Positions 44,835 to 55,151 of a stretch of DNA of 64,000 bases are shown piece by piece (within the stretch, counting starts at the first letter, position 1; each line of letters starts with the position of its first letter). Source of the stretch: Zancudomyces culisetae (lineage: Eukaryota > Kickxellomycota > Harpellomycetes > Harpellales > Legeriomycetaceae); the NCBI GenBank assembly GCA_001969505.1, contig LSSK01001166.1, forward strand, positions 1-64,000. The letters run 5' to 3'. The position numbers were made by a program, and so were the translations under genes. The notes under the pieces were generated by a model, which made no database searches, was not told where the DNA came from, and was given only the letters and a program-made list of their open reading frames with translations.

Positions 44835-46421
44835 TTTTCGATTCTATGCTTTTTTACTCGCTTCCTTATTACTTCCACCTTGTCATTTGTATATAAATGT
44901 ATTTTATTTTCTCTCTCTCTTTTTTTTTAGTCCGGTATATATTTAATTCTATTAGACTCTAATAATCTCTTGAAAGTCCCCTTTATTTTCCTATATACTT
45001 TATTTATTTATTATTATTATTGCTGTTGTACTAATTTCTATTTCATTTTTATTTTATTTTTTCACCACCAATTTTTATTTTTTTTTAGGTTTGGTTTGGT
45101 TAAGTTTGATTGAATAATTTCATTTCTTGTAATTAATCTATAAAATTTTTTTTTACTATTTTTTTTAAAACTCAAATAAATAAATAGCAAATCAAATATA
45201 TAAAGTATATGAAAAATACAAAGTGGATCGAAAACAAACCATGATTTTTTTAATATTATTATCTATCCATGTACTAAATTATTCAACCTACCAGTGTGAC
45301 CAAAATTTCATTTTATTATCGACATTGTTAATTGCTAATATTGATAACCCCCCCCCACTTATGGTAGTTGCTATGATTTTTAATACCAGTATCACCAAGA
45401 AACAAAGTAGTTCATATCTTCTTGCAACTTTTATGAGATCCAACCAAACCAGGAAACCTACAAATTATGTATTTTCGCTTTTCTCTTTTCTTTTTTTTTT
45501 TTTTTCTTTTCTCCCTGCTCAACCTCCCCAAGTATTCATTTATTTGTTTTACACATCTAATAACTCTATAGCTCATACATTACACTCTCTATTACTTTTA
45601 AATTACAATAAACATTACTAGATACAACTTGGTTTGTACTTTATGTTTTGCTTGAGAGAAAATACATCGACTAACTATAGATAATATTAAAGTATTATTT
45701 CTGGGTCATTTCCAACATATTTCTTACCATATAATATTGGTAATACATCGATTCTCATTTCTCTAAATGTTTTATAATATCATCGGAATATTCAACTCTT
45801 GTATTTTTATTTTTTTTGGCAATAATACATGGAATTTGCAAAAATTGTTATACATTCATGCTACTCTTTTGTCTTGATACTGGGAACTCACTAAGCGCGT
45901 TGATCTCAATTATTTATTTTTTGATTGGCATAATTATTTTTTTGTTTGTTTACTTTTTAGCTGTAATAATTTTTTGTACCACTTGCTTTTTTATTTTTAT
46001 TTTTATTTTTATTTTTATTTTTATTTTTATTTTTATTTTTGGTTTTGGTTTTGGTTTTTTGATCCAACTAAATTTTTGTATTTTAATTTTTCTCTTAATC
46101 ACTTTTTCCTATCCAACTAAAAGCTATAAACTGAAAATAAAAAATAAATTATTATCACGAACATTTACATTTATTCATTTGCTATACACGTTTAGTTTTT
46201 ATTTACAATAGCAAAATTTATCCACTTGTAACTATATACCAATATCATTTAAATACATAAATACTCTTGTCCTAATACTATTCTTTTAATATTAACCACA
46301 CTCACAAGCAGTACTTTTTTTTTATAATATCCATTTGAATATAAACGCGTCTATTCCAGTCATTTCGCAACCACAATTTACCGCTACTAGTATTAAAACA
46401 GCAACCATTGTTGAAATACCC
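44835..46421. other. Divergent spacer between SWR1 and PSF3
   Basis: 1.6 kb, T-rich on the plus strand, with a TTTTTA array (45989-46040) followed by four GGTTTT units (46041-46060). Frames at 45223-45621 and 45816-46211 are low complexity and unrecognised. No gene seen. Confidence 0.55.
45989..46060. repeat. TTTTTA array followed by GGTTTT units
   Basis: Around eight TTTTTA hexamers change abruptly to GGTTTT-type hexamers, so the array probably diverged by point mutation in one unit followed by expansion. Confidence 0.85.
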
Positions 46422-47099
46422 ATGAATTCACGAGATTACTACGACATCGACGACATTTTATGCGTGCAACAACAAGTGCCCTGCACAACAATTCAAACGC
46501 TCGTCGGGCTATCCTTTGATGTACACAACAACCCGAGCAAACACCCCCAATCACAAAAGCTTCCTCTTCCATTCTGGCTTGCTGATCCACTAGATGCCGA
46601 AGAGTATGTCCGGATGAGTATTCCACCTTGTTTTTCCAAGACTACCCAAAAGCGATTACTAGCGTCGATAGCGTCTTCGACACCCAATTCGGGTGCTGCC
46701 AATTCCAGTACTCAAGCTTCGTCCTCAGCACTTCTTAACTCTACTGGTAATCCCGCATCAACAGCCCATCCATCAAATTTTATCTTTTTAGACGCCGAAA
46801 TTGCGAACCTTCGATCAATCTCACCCTTTTTTTACAAATTTGCGGAGCGCTTTGTGGAACTTTCGCCAAATCTCTCGCAGTTTCTGTCTCTCATTTTTCT
46901 CAACCGCCTTCAACGGCTCGTGCTACTATCTAATACTGCTGCAGGTGCGGAAATGGAGCGTGGATATGTCGACTATTTTGATGAATCTGAGCGACGCCTG
47001 TTTGCATCGTGCGTTGAATATAGAAACAATTACTTTTCGTGGTTACGTGGCGATAAACAACATATCTCTGCCTCATTTCTTGTTAAGCGGTATTCATAG
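46422..47099 (+). CDS. PSF3: GINS complex subunit Psf3
   Basis: Component of the Sld5-Psf1-Psf2-Psf3 tetramer, part of the CMG replicative helicase. 225 residues from ATG 46422, chosen because the conserved start YYDIDDIL follows directly; the frame is open further upstream but only from a TTG. Segments: YYDIDDILCVQQQVPC, LPLPFWLADPL, MSIPPCFSKTTQKRLLAS, then a Ser/Ala-rich insertion (SSTPNSGAANSS...), and the helical part ISPFFYKFAERFVELSPNL...FLNRLQRLVLLSN. The tail has DESERRLFASCVEYRNNYFSWLRG and ISASFLVKRY, matching the Psf3 C-terminus. The Ser/Ala insertion of about 30 residues is unusual for the family. It reads away from SWR1. Confidence 0.88.
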   Translation: MNSRDYYDIDDILCVQQQVPCTTIQTLVGLSFDVHNNPSKHPQSQKLPLPFWLADPLDAEEYVRMSIPPCFSKTTQKRLLASIASSTPNSGAANSSTQASSSALLNSTGNPASTAHPSNFIFLDAEIANLRSISPFFYKFAERFVELSPNLSQFLSLIFLNRLQRLVLLSNTAAGAEMERGYVDYFDESERRLFASCVEYRNNYFSWLRGDKQHISASFLVKRYS

Positions 47100-47592
47100 A
47101 TTTCACTCACTTTGGCTTGTTACTACCTCGCCGTTTGTATTCTATTTTTCTCTATTCTTTCTTCATCATTTTTTTTTGCGACTAGGTTTGTAATCACCAT
47201 GATACTTTTAAATAAATCTTATAATTTTGTCTGTAAATTCCTTTTCCCTCCTCCTCTCAGCTTCTTGTTTTTTATTAGTATCAGCTTATTTTTATATCCA
47301 TCACATTGTATCGTTTTTGAACTCCTCTCTCTCTCCAAAAGACTTGATTACTTTGTTTAAACACACTCTTCAACCCAAATTATAAACTCCACAATCAAAT
47401 AAACCCATAAGCTATCAAGGTTCCTTTATATCAAAAATAATACTTTTTTTAGAGACATTTTCTTCAACATTTTTATATACTCTCCTCGATGTAGATTCCA
47501 TTAGATATAATGAAATAAAAAACATGAGCAAAACAAGAAAAAAAAATGAAAAACTACTGTGGAATCAAAACAAAATATATTATAAAGGATTT
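47100..47592. other. Convergent spacer PSF3 / ATP20
   Basis: AT-rich 0.5 kb between two facing gene ends. It holds both 3' untranslated regions; nothing distinctive. Confidence 0.6.
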
Positions 47593-48519
47593 TTAATCCT
47601 TGTATCCGATAAGGTTGCCTCTACCAAGCTGTTCGCCAATTACAAACAATCCAGCCAATTCAGCAGAAATCAATGCACCCCTTTTCCATGAGTTCTTTGG
47701 GATATTCTTGGCTGCTTGAACCATGTTGCTTACTGACGCTGATTTCTCCATCTTTAGAATAAATTCCTTGGCTTCCAGGAGATCGGCCTTGGTTGGGATT
47801 CTGTATCCTTGGTATTTCAATACTTGCTTTCCGACATTGTACACTAGCTTTACCTCTTCAATGACAAAGTTGACTCCACCTAATTGTATTCCAGTAAACA
47901 TGTATTTATATCGAATTTAAAATACAACACAATATCGATTTTTGAATATTTGGTATCAAGTGTTATTATATTCTACTTACAAACTACTTTTTGTATAGGT
48001 CCAGAGATTCTGCTTGGAAGAAGTTCTAATTTGTGAATGAAATATTACGTATTTAATTTATACCCTTTTTTCATTTTCATTCAATATTGATCGTGTTTTC
48101 ATGTGTATCAAATGGCTAGGATTTGTCTTGATTGTTTATTTTTTTTCATACTTACTTATTCCAGTGCTTACTCCGTATGCTGCAGCTTTGCTGATTTCGC
48201 TGACTTTGCTTTTGGCATCTACATTTGTAGAATATTCATTAGTTGCTTATTCAAAGTATATTTCGATCGACTAAATGCATTAACATATACGCATACAGTT
48301 TATACACGATGGCATCCTTCATAGAATGCTTAAAACCTGTGTTATTCTAAATGGTGTTTGCTCTTTTCAGCTTGAATTGTACGACAAATCAAAATAACAA
48401 TAAAGAAAATAGATGGCATAGGGCTTACCCTTGGTAGCATTGGCTGCCTCGTTGGCAAATCTTCTGACCAGGATTCTGCTTTTCAAGGAATTGCTTGTTT
48501 TAAAGATTCTTCCAAACAT
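47593..48519 (-). CDS. ATP20: Mitochondrial ATP synthase subunit g (4 exons)
   Basis: Membrane subunit of F1Fo-ATP synthase needed for dimerisation and cristae shape. Exons 48429-48519, 48152-48218, 47981-48009 and 47593-47879 join in frame (phases 1, 2, 1) to give 157 residues; the third exon is only 29 bp. Exon 1 is an Arg-rich mitochondrial presequence (MFGRIFKTSN, SRILVRRFANEA). The mature part includes SGPIQKVV, FVIEEVKLVYNVGKQVLKYQ and the C-terminal membrane helix ending in the family signature AGLFVIGEQLGRGNLIGY, compare GEIIGRRKLVGY in yeast. A GXXXG-like dimer motif is not obvious in the helix. The donor after exon 2 was chosen as GTATGA because it alone keeps the frame open; an overlapping GTAAGT would shift it. 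Confidence 0.88.
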
Positions 48520-50517
48520 TGTTCTGAGATAATACTTTTCAATTCTAAATTTTTTCTTTCTAAATTTTTTTTTGAAATCTACAAAAATAATAGAATTCTT
48601 TAGTATTTTTGCTCTTGAAATAGTGATAGTGTAAAAAAAAAAAAAGGATATCAAAAATAATGATTTCAATATCTTTTCATTGTTTTTACTACCAACTACT
48701 GTTGTGGAATTATTATGAAATTGCTAATCTGAGGACTAGTCTTGTATCAAATAAAAAAAAAATTTTTTAAGCACATTCAAGCTTCGGTTCAATTATTGAT
48801 TGGAAAATTGGAAAAAAAAAAAAGAAAAAAAAAGCTCAAGAGAAATGGAAAGAAGAGGGGTTAGGAAATGTAGGAGGGAGGCTTGAATTGGTTGGGTAAT
48901 CAAATCCCTCGCAAATTTACATACACCATCTACTTGTTATTTTGGCTTAGATTTTTGTTTTTTGTTATTTTTATTCTTCCATCTACCCTACAAATTTCAC
49001 TCAATGCCTCCAGATTAATATAGAGATCATAGATATATGCATATATGCATATATTATCGAAATTGTGCTGTCTTGCAGTAACAGTAAAGCCTTTTGAACA
49101 CTAGAATGTCTTTGAAGTCACGCCTTTCTATTTGAACACCATTGTATCACAATAGTCAAAACATTTTTATCTGGTTTTTATACCCTTGCTCCCCCTCATT
49201 TATTATTCCTGAGAGTATAAATCAACTATAAATGTCTTCAATTACTATTAGTGCTTAGCCGTATTTCGGAACATTCATATGAAACAATCGCCAACTACAC
49301 CCCTAGACTCAAACGATTTGTATGGTATAGTGTGGAAAGTATTCAAGACCATCTCTTTTTTATTATTTTGTTCAGGAAAGGTTAATGATATATTTTTTGA
49401 GGATTTGATGACCTTGATTAGCTATATAGTCTGTAAAAATATGTTAGCTTATACTATTTAATACCAATGGTGTAGATGTGTGTCAGATTTATACAGCTCG
49501 CTCTAATTTACACATTTTGGAACTAGAAAACATCTTTTACTAACTCATATCAAGCACTTTTTTTTCTCTTTTGCCCACATCACTGTTTGATTAGAGAAAG
49601 CGATAAAAACTAATATTTTCTATAAAACGGAAAAGCGAGCATATATATTGGTAAATCCCGTTAGTGTAATATTTAGTTATCTACAAAAAACAAATAGGAT
49701 GTTTAAGCGTTAGATCAATATTTAAAGCTGAAATAGCCATCGATACATTCCCAACAATCAAAGCACATCCTGCAAATGTCTGTACTCGGGATTAAGTAAA
49801 CTTGATGTGTTTTTGAACGAACCTTTTTCCTTCTCTCTATTTCCATATTTCCATATTTCCTATCCCACACTCCCTAATTTTTACATAACCATTTGCTCTA
49901 TACACTGTGTTCAGATAAGTTCGCTAGTGAATTTGCTTGTGCTGTTTTTATGCAGTACTCCAATATCCATTTCGGAAATAGCATATGTACCTTATCTAAC
50001 TTGAAAACAAAAAAGCCAATACATCGGATGCTCCTAGAAATAATGTATGGTTATAATTACGTATGCAATTACTTAATTTCCGAAACCAAATCCATGCATA
50101 TACTCTACTTGTCCAAGAGATGGGTTATAATTTTATGGCTAGCTGTATTTAGAATTCTATTTTTAGTACAATAATCCCTTTCTAGCTAACCGCTATTGCG
50201 AAAAGCTGAAAAAATAGAAACGACAAAAGAACCTATCACATAATGATTGGATAAACAAAAATATAACATGTATAAAAGTAATTAACAGAACATCTCACTT
50301 CAAGCTATTCTAACCATTTCCTCCTAAAAAAAAAAAATTCTTTGTATATGAGTATTTGACAGCTCGAAGAACCAGAGTATATACATAAGCGTGCTCAAGA
50401 GTATAATAAGTACAACAATTTGCATTGGTAATAAGCATAATAGATACCTCAACAAAACTCACAAACGATATTGCAAAGTTAATAACCAACAACCAATAAC
50501 GAATATATAAAGAAAAT
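48520..50517. other. Spacer between ATP20 and the subtilase gene
   Basis: 2.0 kb AT-rich, divergent. Short frames at 49279-49461, 49807-50004 and 49893-50174 have no recognisable content. A TATATAAA-like sequence immediately precedes the subtilase ATG. Confidence 0.55.
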
Positions 50518-51798
50518 ATGAGGATCGATCTTCAGTTATTTATGATATGCACACTCTTTGGGCTGGTATCATCAGCAAGAACCGGTGGACCGGCCAAAAT
50601 CACTTACAACAAAGCCACCCTTAGAGCAGCTCCTACGGATAAGAAAAGATTCAATGTCATATTAAGGGGTAGCACAGTTTCAAAACGAGACCAGGGTAAA
50701 GATCTGAGCCAGTCTTTGAACAAAAGTGTGGGCTTTCTTAACAATATAATAAACAGATCGTTAGTAGCAAACTTTGCGAGTAATGGAGAGTCTGAAAAGT
50801 TACATAGTACATATCTCATTGGAAATAACTTTGCTGGGTATACTGCAACTTTGTCTGCAGACACGATCAACCTCGTGTCTAACCAAGATGAGGTGGCATA
50901 CATAGAAGAGGACATGGACATTACAATCCATGTATATCAAAAGTTTGCCCCATGGGGGTTGGGAAGACTGAATAAGGAAAAAAATGACAGAGAATTAAAT
51001 GTATATGATGTGGATTATAAAGTATCTGAAACTGGAAAGGGTGTTACCGTTTACTTGATAGATAGTGGTATTAGAGCCACACATATGGATTTTGAAGGTA
51101 GAGTTGCCGATCAGGTAGCCTTTGTTTCATCAGACAAATCAGTAGATGAAAGAGGGCATGGTACAGGCGTTGCGGGCGTTGTGGGAGGAAAAAGAACAGG
51201 TGTGGCGAAGGATGCCACGCTCAAGTCGATTAAGGTTATCGACAATACTTCAGGATCAGTATCTACAGTTCTTAAGGGAATTCAATGGGTTATGGAAGAC
51301 TATGTTAATGGAGGCAAGAAGCCTTCGATTGTTAACATGTCAGTAGGCCTTGAGTCTTCACACAGTAATTCAATGGACGATAGCGTCGCGGCAATGATTA
51401 GCAGTGGGTTACAGGTGATAGTTGCAGCAGGAAACACAGGGATTGATGCCTGCAATATCAGTCCATCATCCGTGTCAGATTCTGTGGTAGTAGGTGCAAT
51501 TTCTAATGATAGCGACAAATACTCAAAATTCTCCAACATGGGTAGTTGCATCACACTTTCTGCACCCGGTGAACTTATTTTGCGTCCAATCAGTTCAGAC
51601 GATGTAAGTTTTATCCCAAGCAGCGGAACCTCAGTCGCAGCGCCTATTGTTACAGGCCTTGTTGCACTCTATTTGGAAAAAAATCCTACAGCAACACCAG
51701 CTCAGATCAAGCAGTACTTGATCGATACCTCGAAAGCTGCAGCTACCAGCACACCCAAAGATACGACAAATCTTATTGCACAATATGTGTCTATTTAA
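50518..51798 (+). CDS. Secreted subtilisin-like serine protease (S8, proteinase K type)
   Basis: 426 residues in one exon. A signal peptide (MRIDLQLFMICTLFGLVSSA) is followed by an I9-type propeptide (about 42-140: KRFNVILRG ... YIEEDMDITIHV). The mature domain starts near WGLGRLN. The catalytic triad is intact: Asp about 182 in VYLIDSGI, His about 214 in GHGTGVAG, Ser about 372 in SSGTSVAAP; the oxyanion Asn about 306 is in VAAGNTG. The residue after the catalytic Ser is Val, where most family members have Met. The protein ends soon after the catalytic domain (QYLIDTSKAAATS), with no C-terminal anchor. Fungal relatives are extracellular or vacuolar proteases used in nutrition or host penetration; which of these applies is not shown by the sequence. 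Confidence 0.95.
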   Translation: MRIDLQLFMICTLFGLVSSARTGGPAKITYNKATLRAAPTDKKRFNVILRGSTVSKRDQGKDLSQSLNKSVGFLNNIINRSLVANFASNGESEKLHSTYLIGNNFAGYTATLSADTINLVSNQDEVAYIEEDMDITIHVYQKFAPWGLGRLNKEKNDRELNVYDVDYKVSETGKGVTVYLIDSGIRATHMDFEGRVADQVAFVSSDKSVDERGHGTGVAGVVGGKRTGVAKDATLKSIKVIDNTSGSVSTVLKGIQWVMEDYVNGGKKPSIVNMSVGLESSHSNSMDDSVAAMISSGLQVIVAAGNTGIDACNISPSSVSDSVVVGAISNDSDKYSKFSNMGSCITLSAPGELILRPISSDDVSFIPSSGTSVAAPIVTGLVALYLEKNPTATPAQIKQYLIDTSKAAATSTPKDTTNLIAQYVSI

Positions 51799-54700
51799 GC
51801 TCTTGAGATAACGTGGGTGTTAATATATTTTATTGTTATGAACTCCATTCAATGCATTTTTTTTTGTTTTTCGCCTTTCTACTGACAATAAATAAAAATA
51901 TCCTTTTTTTCATTAAAAATTTCTGGTACTATTTGTACTGAATTGTAATATAACCTAATTAGGAATTTTAGCGTTTTTTTAATGCAAACAGCCGGTTCTC
52001 AAGACACGATTTCGATAATAAAGGCCAGAGACCAGCACTAGATTTACCTAACTCTAGGTTCATGACATTATTTTTCTGAGCGATGACGTTTAAAGAAGCA
52101 AAGATTTACTTTTGTTTCACAATCTCAAGTAAAAAAGACTTTTAGCTCACTTTTCTGAATTTTGTCTATTAAGTGGAAAGCTTGAGTTTATATAAGACTA
52201 TAAAGCACATGTAAGGCAAAGTTGCCAGGCTTATATAGTACAGGTCATTATCTTAAATTAAAAAGCAAAAATAAGCCGCAAAGATACTTCGCACAATCTT
52301 CCTTTAAAGCACAAGCAATCGCCATCTCCATAAAAAAAAAGAAGGATGTATTGCAACAAAGTTAATGAAATACGATCAAAACACCAAATGCAAGTTAAGC
52401 CTGCCTGCTTCATGCTCATATGACACCGTGTATAAAAAATACGAGGATTAGCGAGATTGAGGCTGAATCATTACAGTGGATTATAACCAATATCTATTCG
52501 GACACTTTTTTTTATTGCTTTAATATTCAGGGGCTACCTCTAGCTTATAACGAACAATATGCGCAAACAGTAAAATAAATACCACGTAAAATATTTAGGC
52601 CAAATAGCATGAGTACAGGATATATAGTTTTGTTCTAAAATATGTTGTTTTTCATCCGTTTCTGCAAATACCTGATATAAAAGTTCAAAAGAACCTCCTA
52701 CCGCGGAAATCATCCGTGCGGGACAAAAAAATTAAGATTTTAATCGTTCATTCCTAACTTTACGCTAACTGCAGCTAAAGATCGCGTTTTACCGATTTAA
52801 TAGCTTTGTACGCCTTTGATTCTTTTGAAATGCACAATGTTTTAAATTTAGTTGATTTTCCCAATCAATTAGGAATTCTGATACAGAGAAAGAAATAAAA
52901 ATAACACGTACTCACTATTCACACACAATAGGGCTTTTTGAGAAATCTATATTTGCAAATTGCTTTTTACAAGGAAAAAGGCTAAAATAATCACCAAATG
53001 GTCGTTCAGATTCGCTACTTTTTACAAAGAGTATCGTTTTGAATTATCTAATTCTAATAAAAAAAATTTAAAATATATTATTTAATTTCATGTTAAAAAC
53101 AGGTAAATTGATAATGAGCAGGATTGTGCAACAAATTATGTTGCGTATAATCAACGAAAAGTTCAATATAATATTTCTAAATGTGATGGGCTTTGTGAAC
53201 AAAGTTCACAAATATTTACCCAGTATACTTTTATTATATGTTTGACAAGGTCAATTTTCTAACAGAAATTGGTTCACTGATGTGTACTAGATACCCAAGA
53301 AAACTCTTTTATTGGACGAATAGTTTCAAAAAAAAAGATGCAAAAATTTCGCACCACTTTCTGAAGATCCGAAATGTGGTCATTTGGGAAACTGGAAGAT
53401 TGTCTATCAATCGGCTCTTGATCCAAATTACAATTTCTCCAATTTATGCATAAAAATATATGTTTTTTTGCAGATTTGCTTGCCTGTCCTCTCGCCTTCA
53501 TTTTCCAACATCTCCGAAGAAGTTTTCAGCTTTTCCTGTTGGAAATTCACGAAAAACAACAAAAAGTGAACTTTTATTCAGGTAAAAGCATTGGGAATGT
53601 GTGTCGTTATAAACCAGGCATATAGTGTATTCTCACCACTTGTATTTTATTCAAGCAGGTAGCTGCCAAACGTTACGTAACCCTACCCACATCTAGAGGC
53701 TCACAATTGGTCTCTTTGTAGAGTTTGCTAAAATTGCTCTTTTTATATTTTCCGTTTATTATTTCTGTCTTTGTCTTGCCTTTACCCTGCCTTTGTCCCT
53801 ACCCGCTTATTTCTTGTTTTCCCAATTTAACTTTTTTGATCCAAAATAATAAAATGGAATGACTATTTGTCATCTTAAAAATCGTACTATTGATGTTTAT
53901 CCACAACATCAACTTTGCATTAGTTTTAGGGCAATATACACTGCGAAATGTGAACGATAATTATAAAAACCGATTACTAGGTTTCTACTGGCTACTTGGA
54001 TTTATTTAAAAAGATCACGTAGATTATTGATCGAGGCCATTTCGTTTATTGGGTAAAACGATTATGCTTCACACTTTTGTTTAACAAACACTAATGCTTA
54101 CATAACATTTCTTATCTACCTATCCTCCTTCCAATATTGACTAAGAGATTTGATAGCACTTTATTACTAAAAATTCGGCAAATTTTTTAATCAAAGTTGA
54201 GGTAAACACACCTTTTTTTCTCGTGAAAAGGTATTCACTTTTTTTTGTTTCTCCCTTCCCTTCTCCTCACCAATTTGTTCAATTCACGTTGGTTTTCCAA
54301 ATTTCATTGATTTCAATACACAGTATTTTCGCAAGTTCCTGACTAACTCGGGAGTCACGATTCCTAAACCTGAAGGAGAAAATTTTTTTTTGTATTTCGG
54401 CCCCTAGCTTGTAAAATCATCGGCTGTATTCTATTCCTATTTTTGGTCCTTTATAAAGTTTCGTAATACAACGCTTTTACAATAAGCATCACACTGTTTA
54501 AGAGGTTATATTTCAACTTTAACGTGTACAATTTAAAGGGGTTCCTCCTTCAAAGTAAATACGCACAATTTTAATCTTATTCAAAACAGATATCTTGACG
54601 ATATACAACTATCGGATGATTAAAGGAGGGGGGTAATTAAAGCCAAATAAATAAAGAAAGCGACAATACTTACAAAGTCGAAGGCCGCGTCTCAAAGCGT

Positions 54701-55151
54701 TTATAATCACAGAATCGATTTGGAATAAAACCATCTTATATATATTTCCATAAAGTAATCAAATAAAAAAATAAACCAGCTACTTGCAAGTCACATTAAA
54801 CAACACCAAATATAAATCACGGCATTTGTATACAGAAATAAGATCGCCACTAGACATAAACGATAGGCGCATTCCAGACACTCGAATACCAATACTATAA
54901 TATATACCTGTGTGCAATCAATCAATACCGTTGTTTTGTTTTTATCTCTTTCTTCTTGGTCAAACTCAGCATCAAAGTACTAGTGTAGGGAAGTTCCAAA
55001 GTAAAAGTGAAATTCAAATCAATAATCTTGTTTTTTTTTGATTTCCTACCATCGTTGTACTGTGTAATAAATTCAAACAGACATTGCTAAATATTTTTAT
55101 TTGGCTACGCGTGGAAAGCAGATATATAACCACTCATTCAAACAACAAAAT
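51799..55151. other. 3.4-kb spacer upstream of the GATA factor gene
   Basis: AT-rich, intron-like composition. A slightly more GC-rich patch at 53240-53570 carries overlapping open frames on both strands (71 and 75 residues), but none resembles a known protein. I saw no tRNA. The length suggests a large regulatory region or undetected upstream exons of the GATA gene. Confidence 0.5.

Noticed and set aside
45223-46211. Plus-strand frames with hydrophobic runs (FIFIFIF), suggesting a membrane protein
   Set aside because: They arise from the TTTTTA array and T-rich spacer, with no conserved motif.
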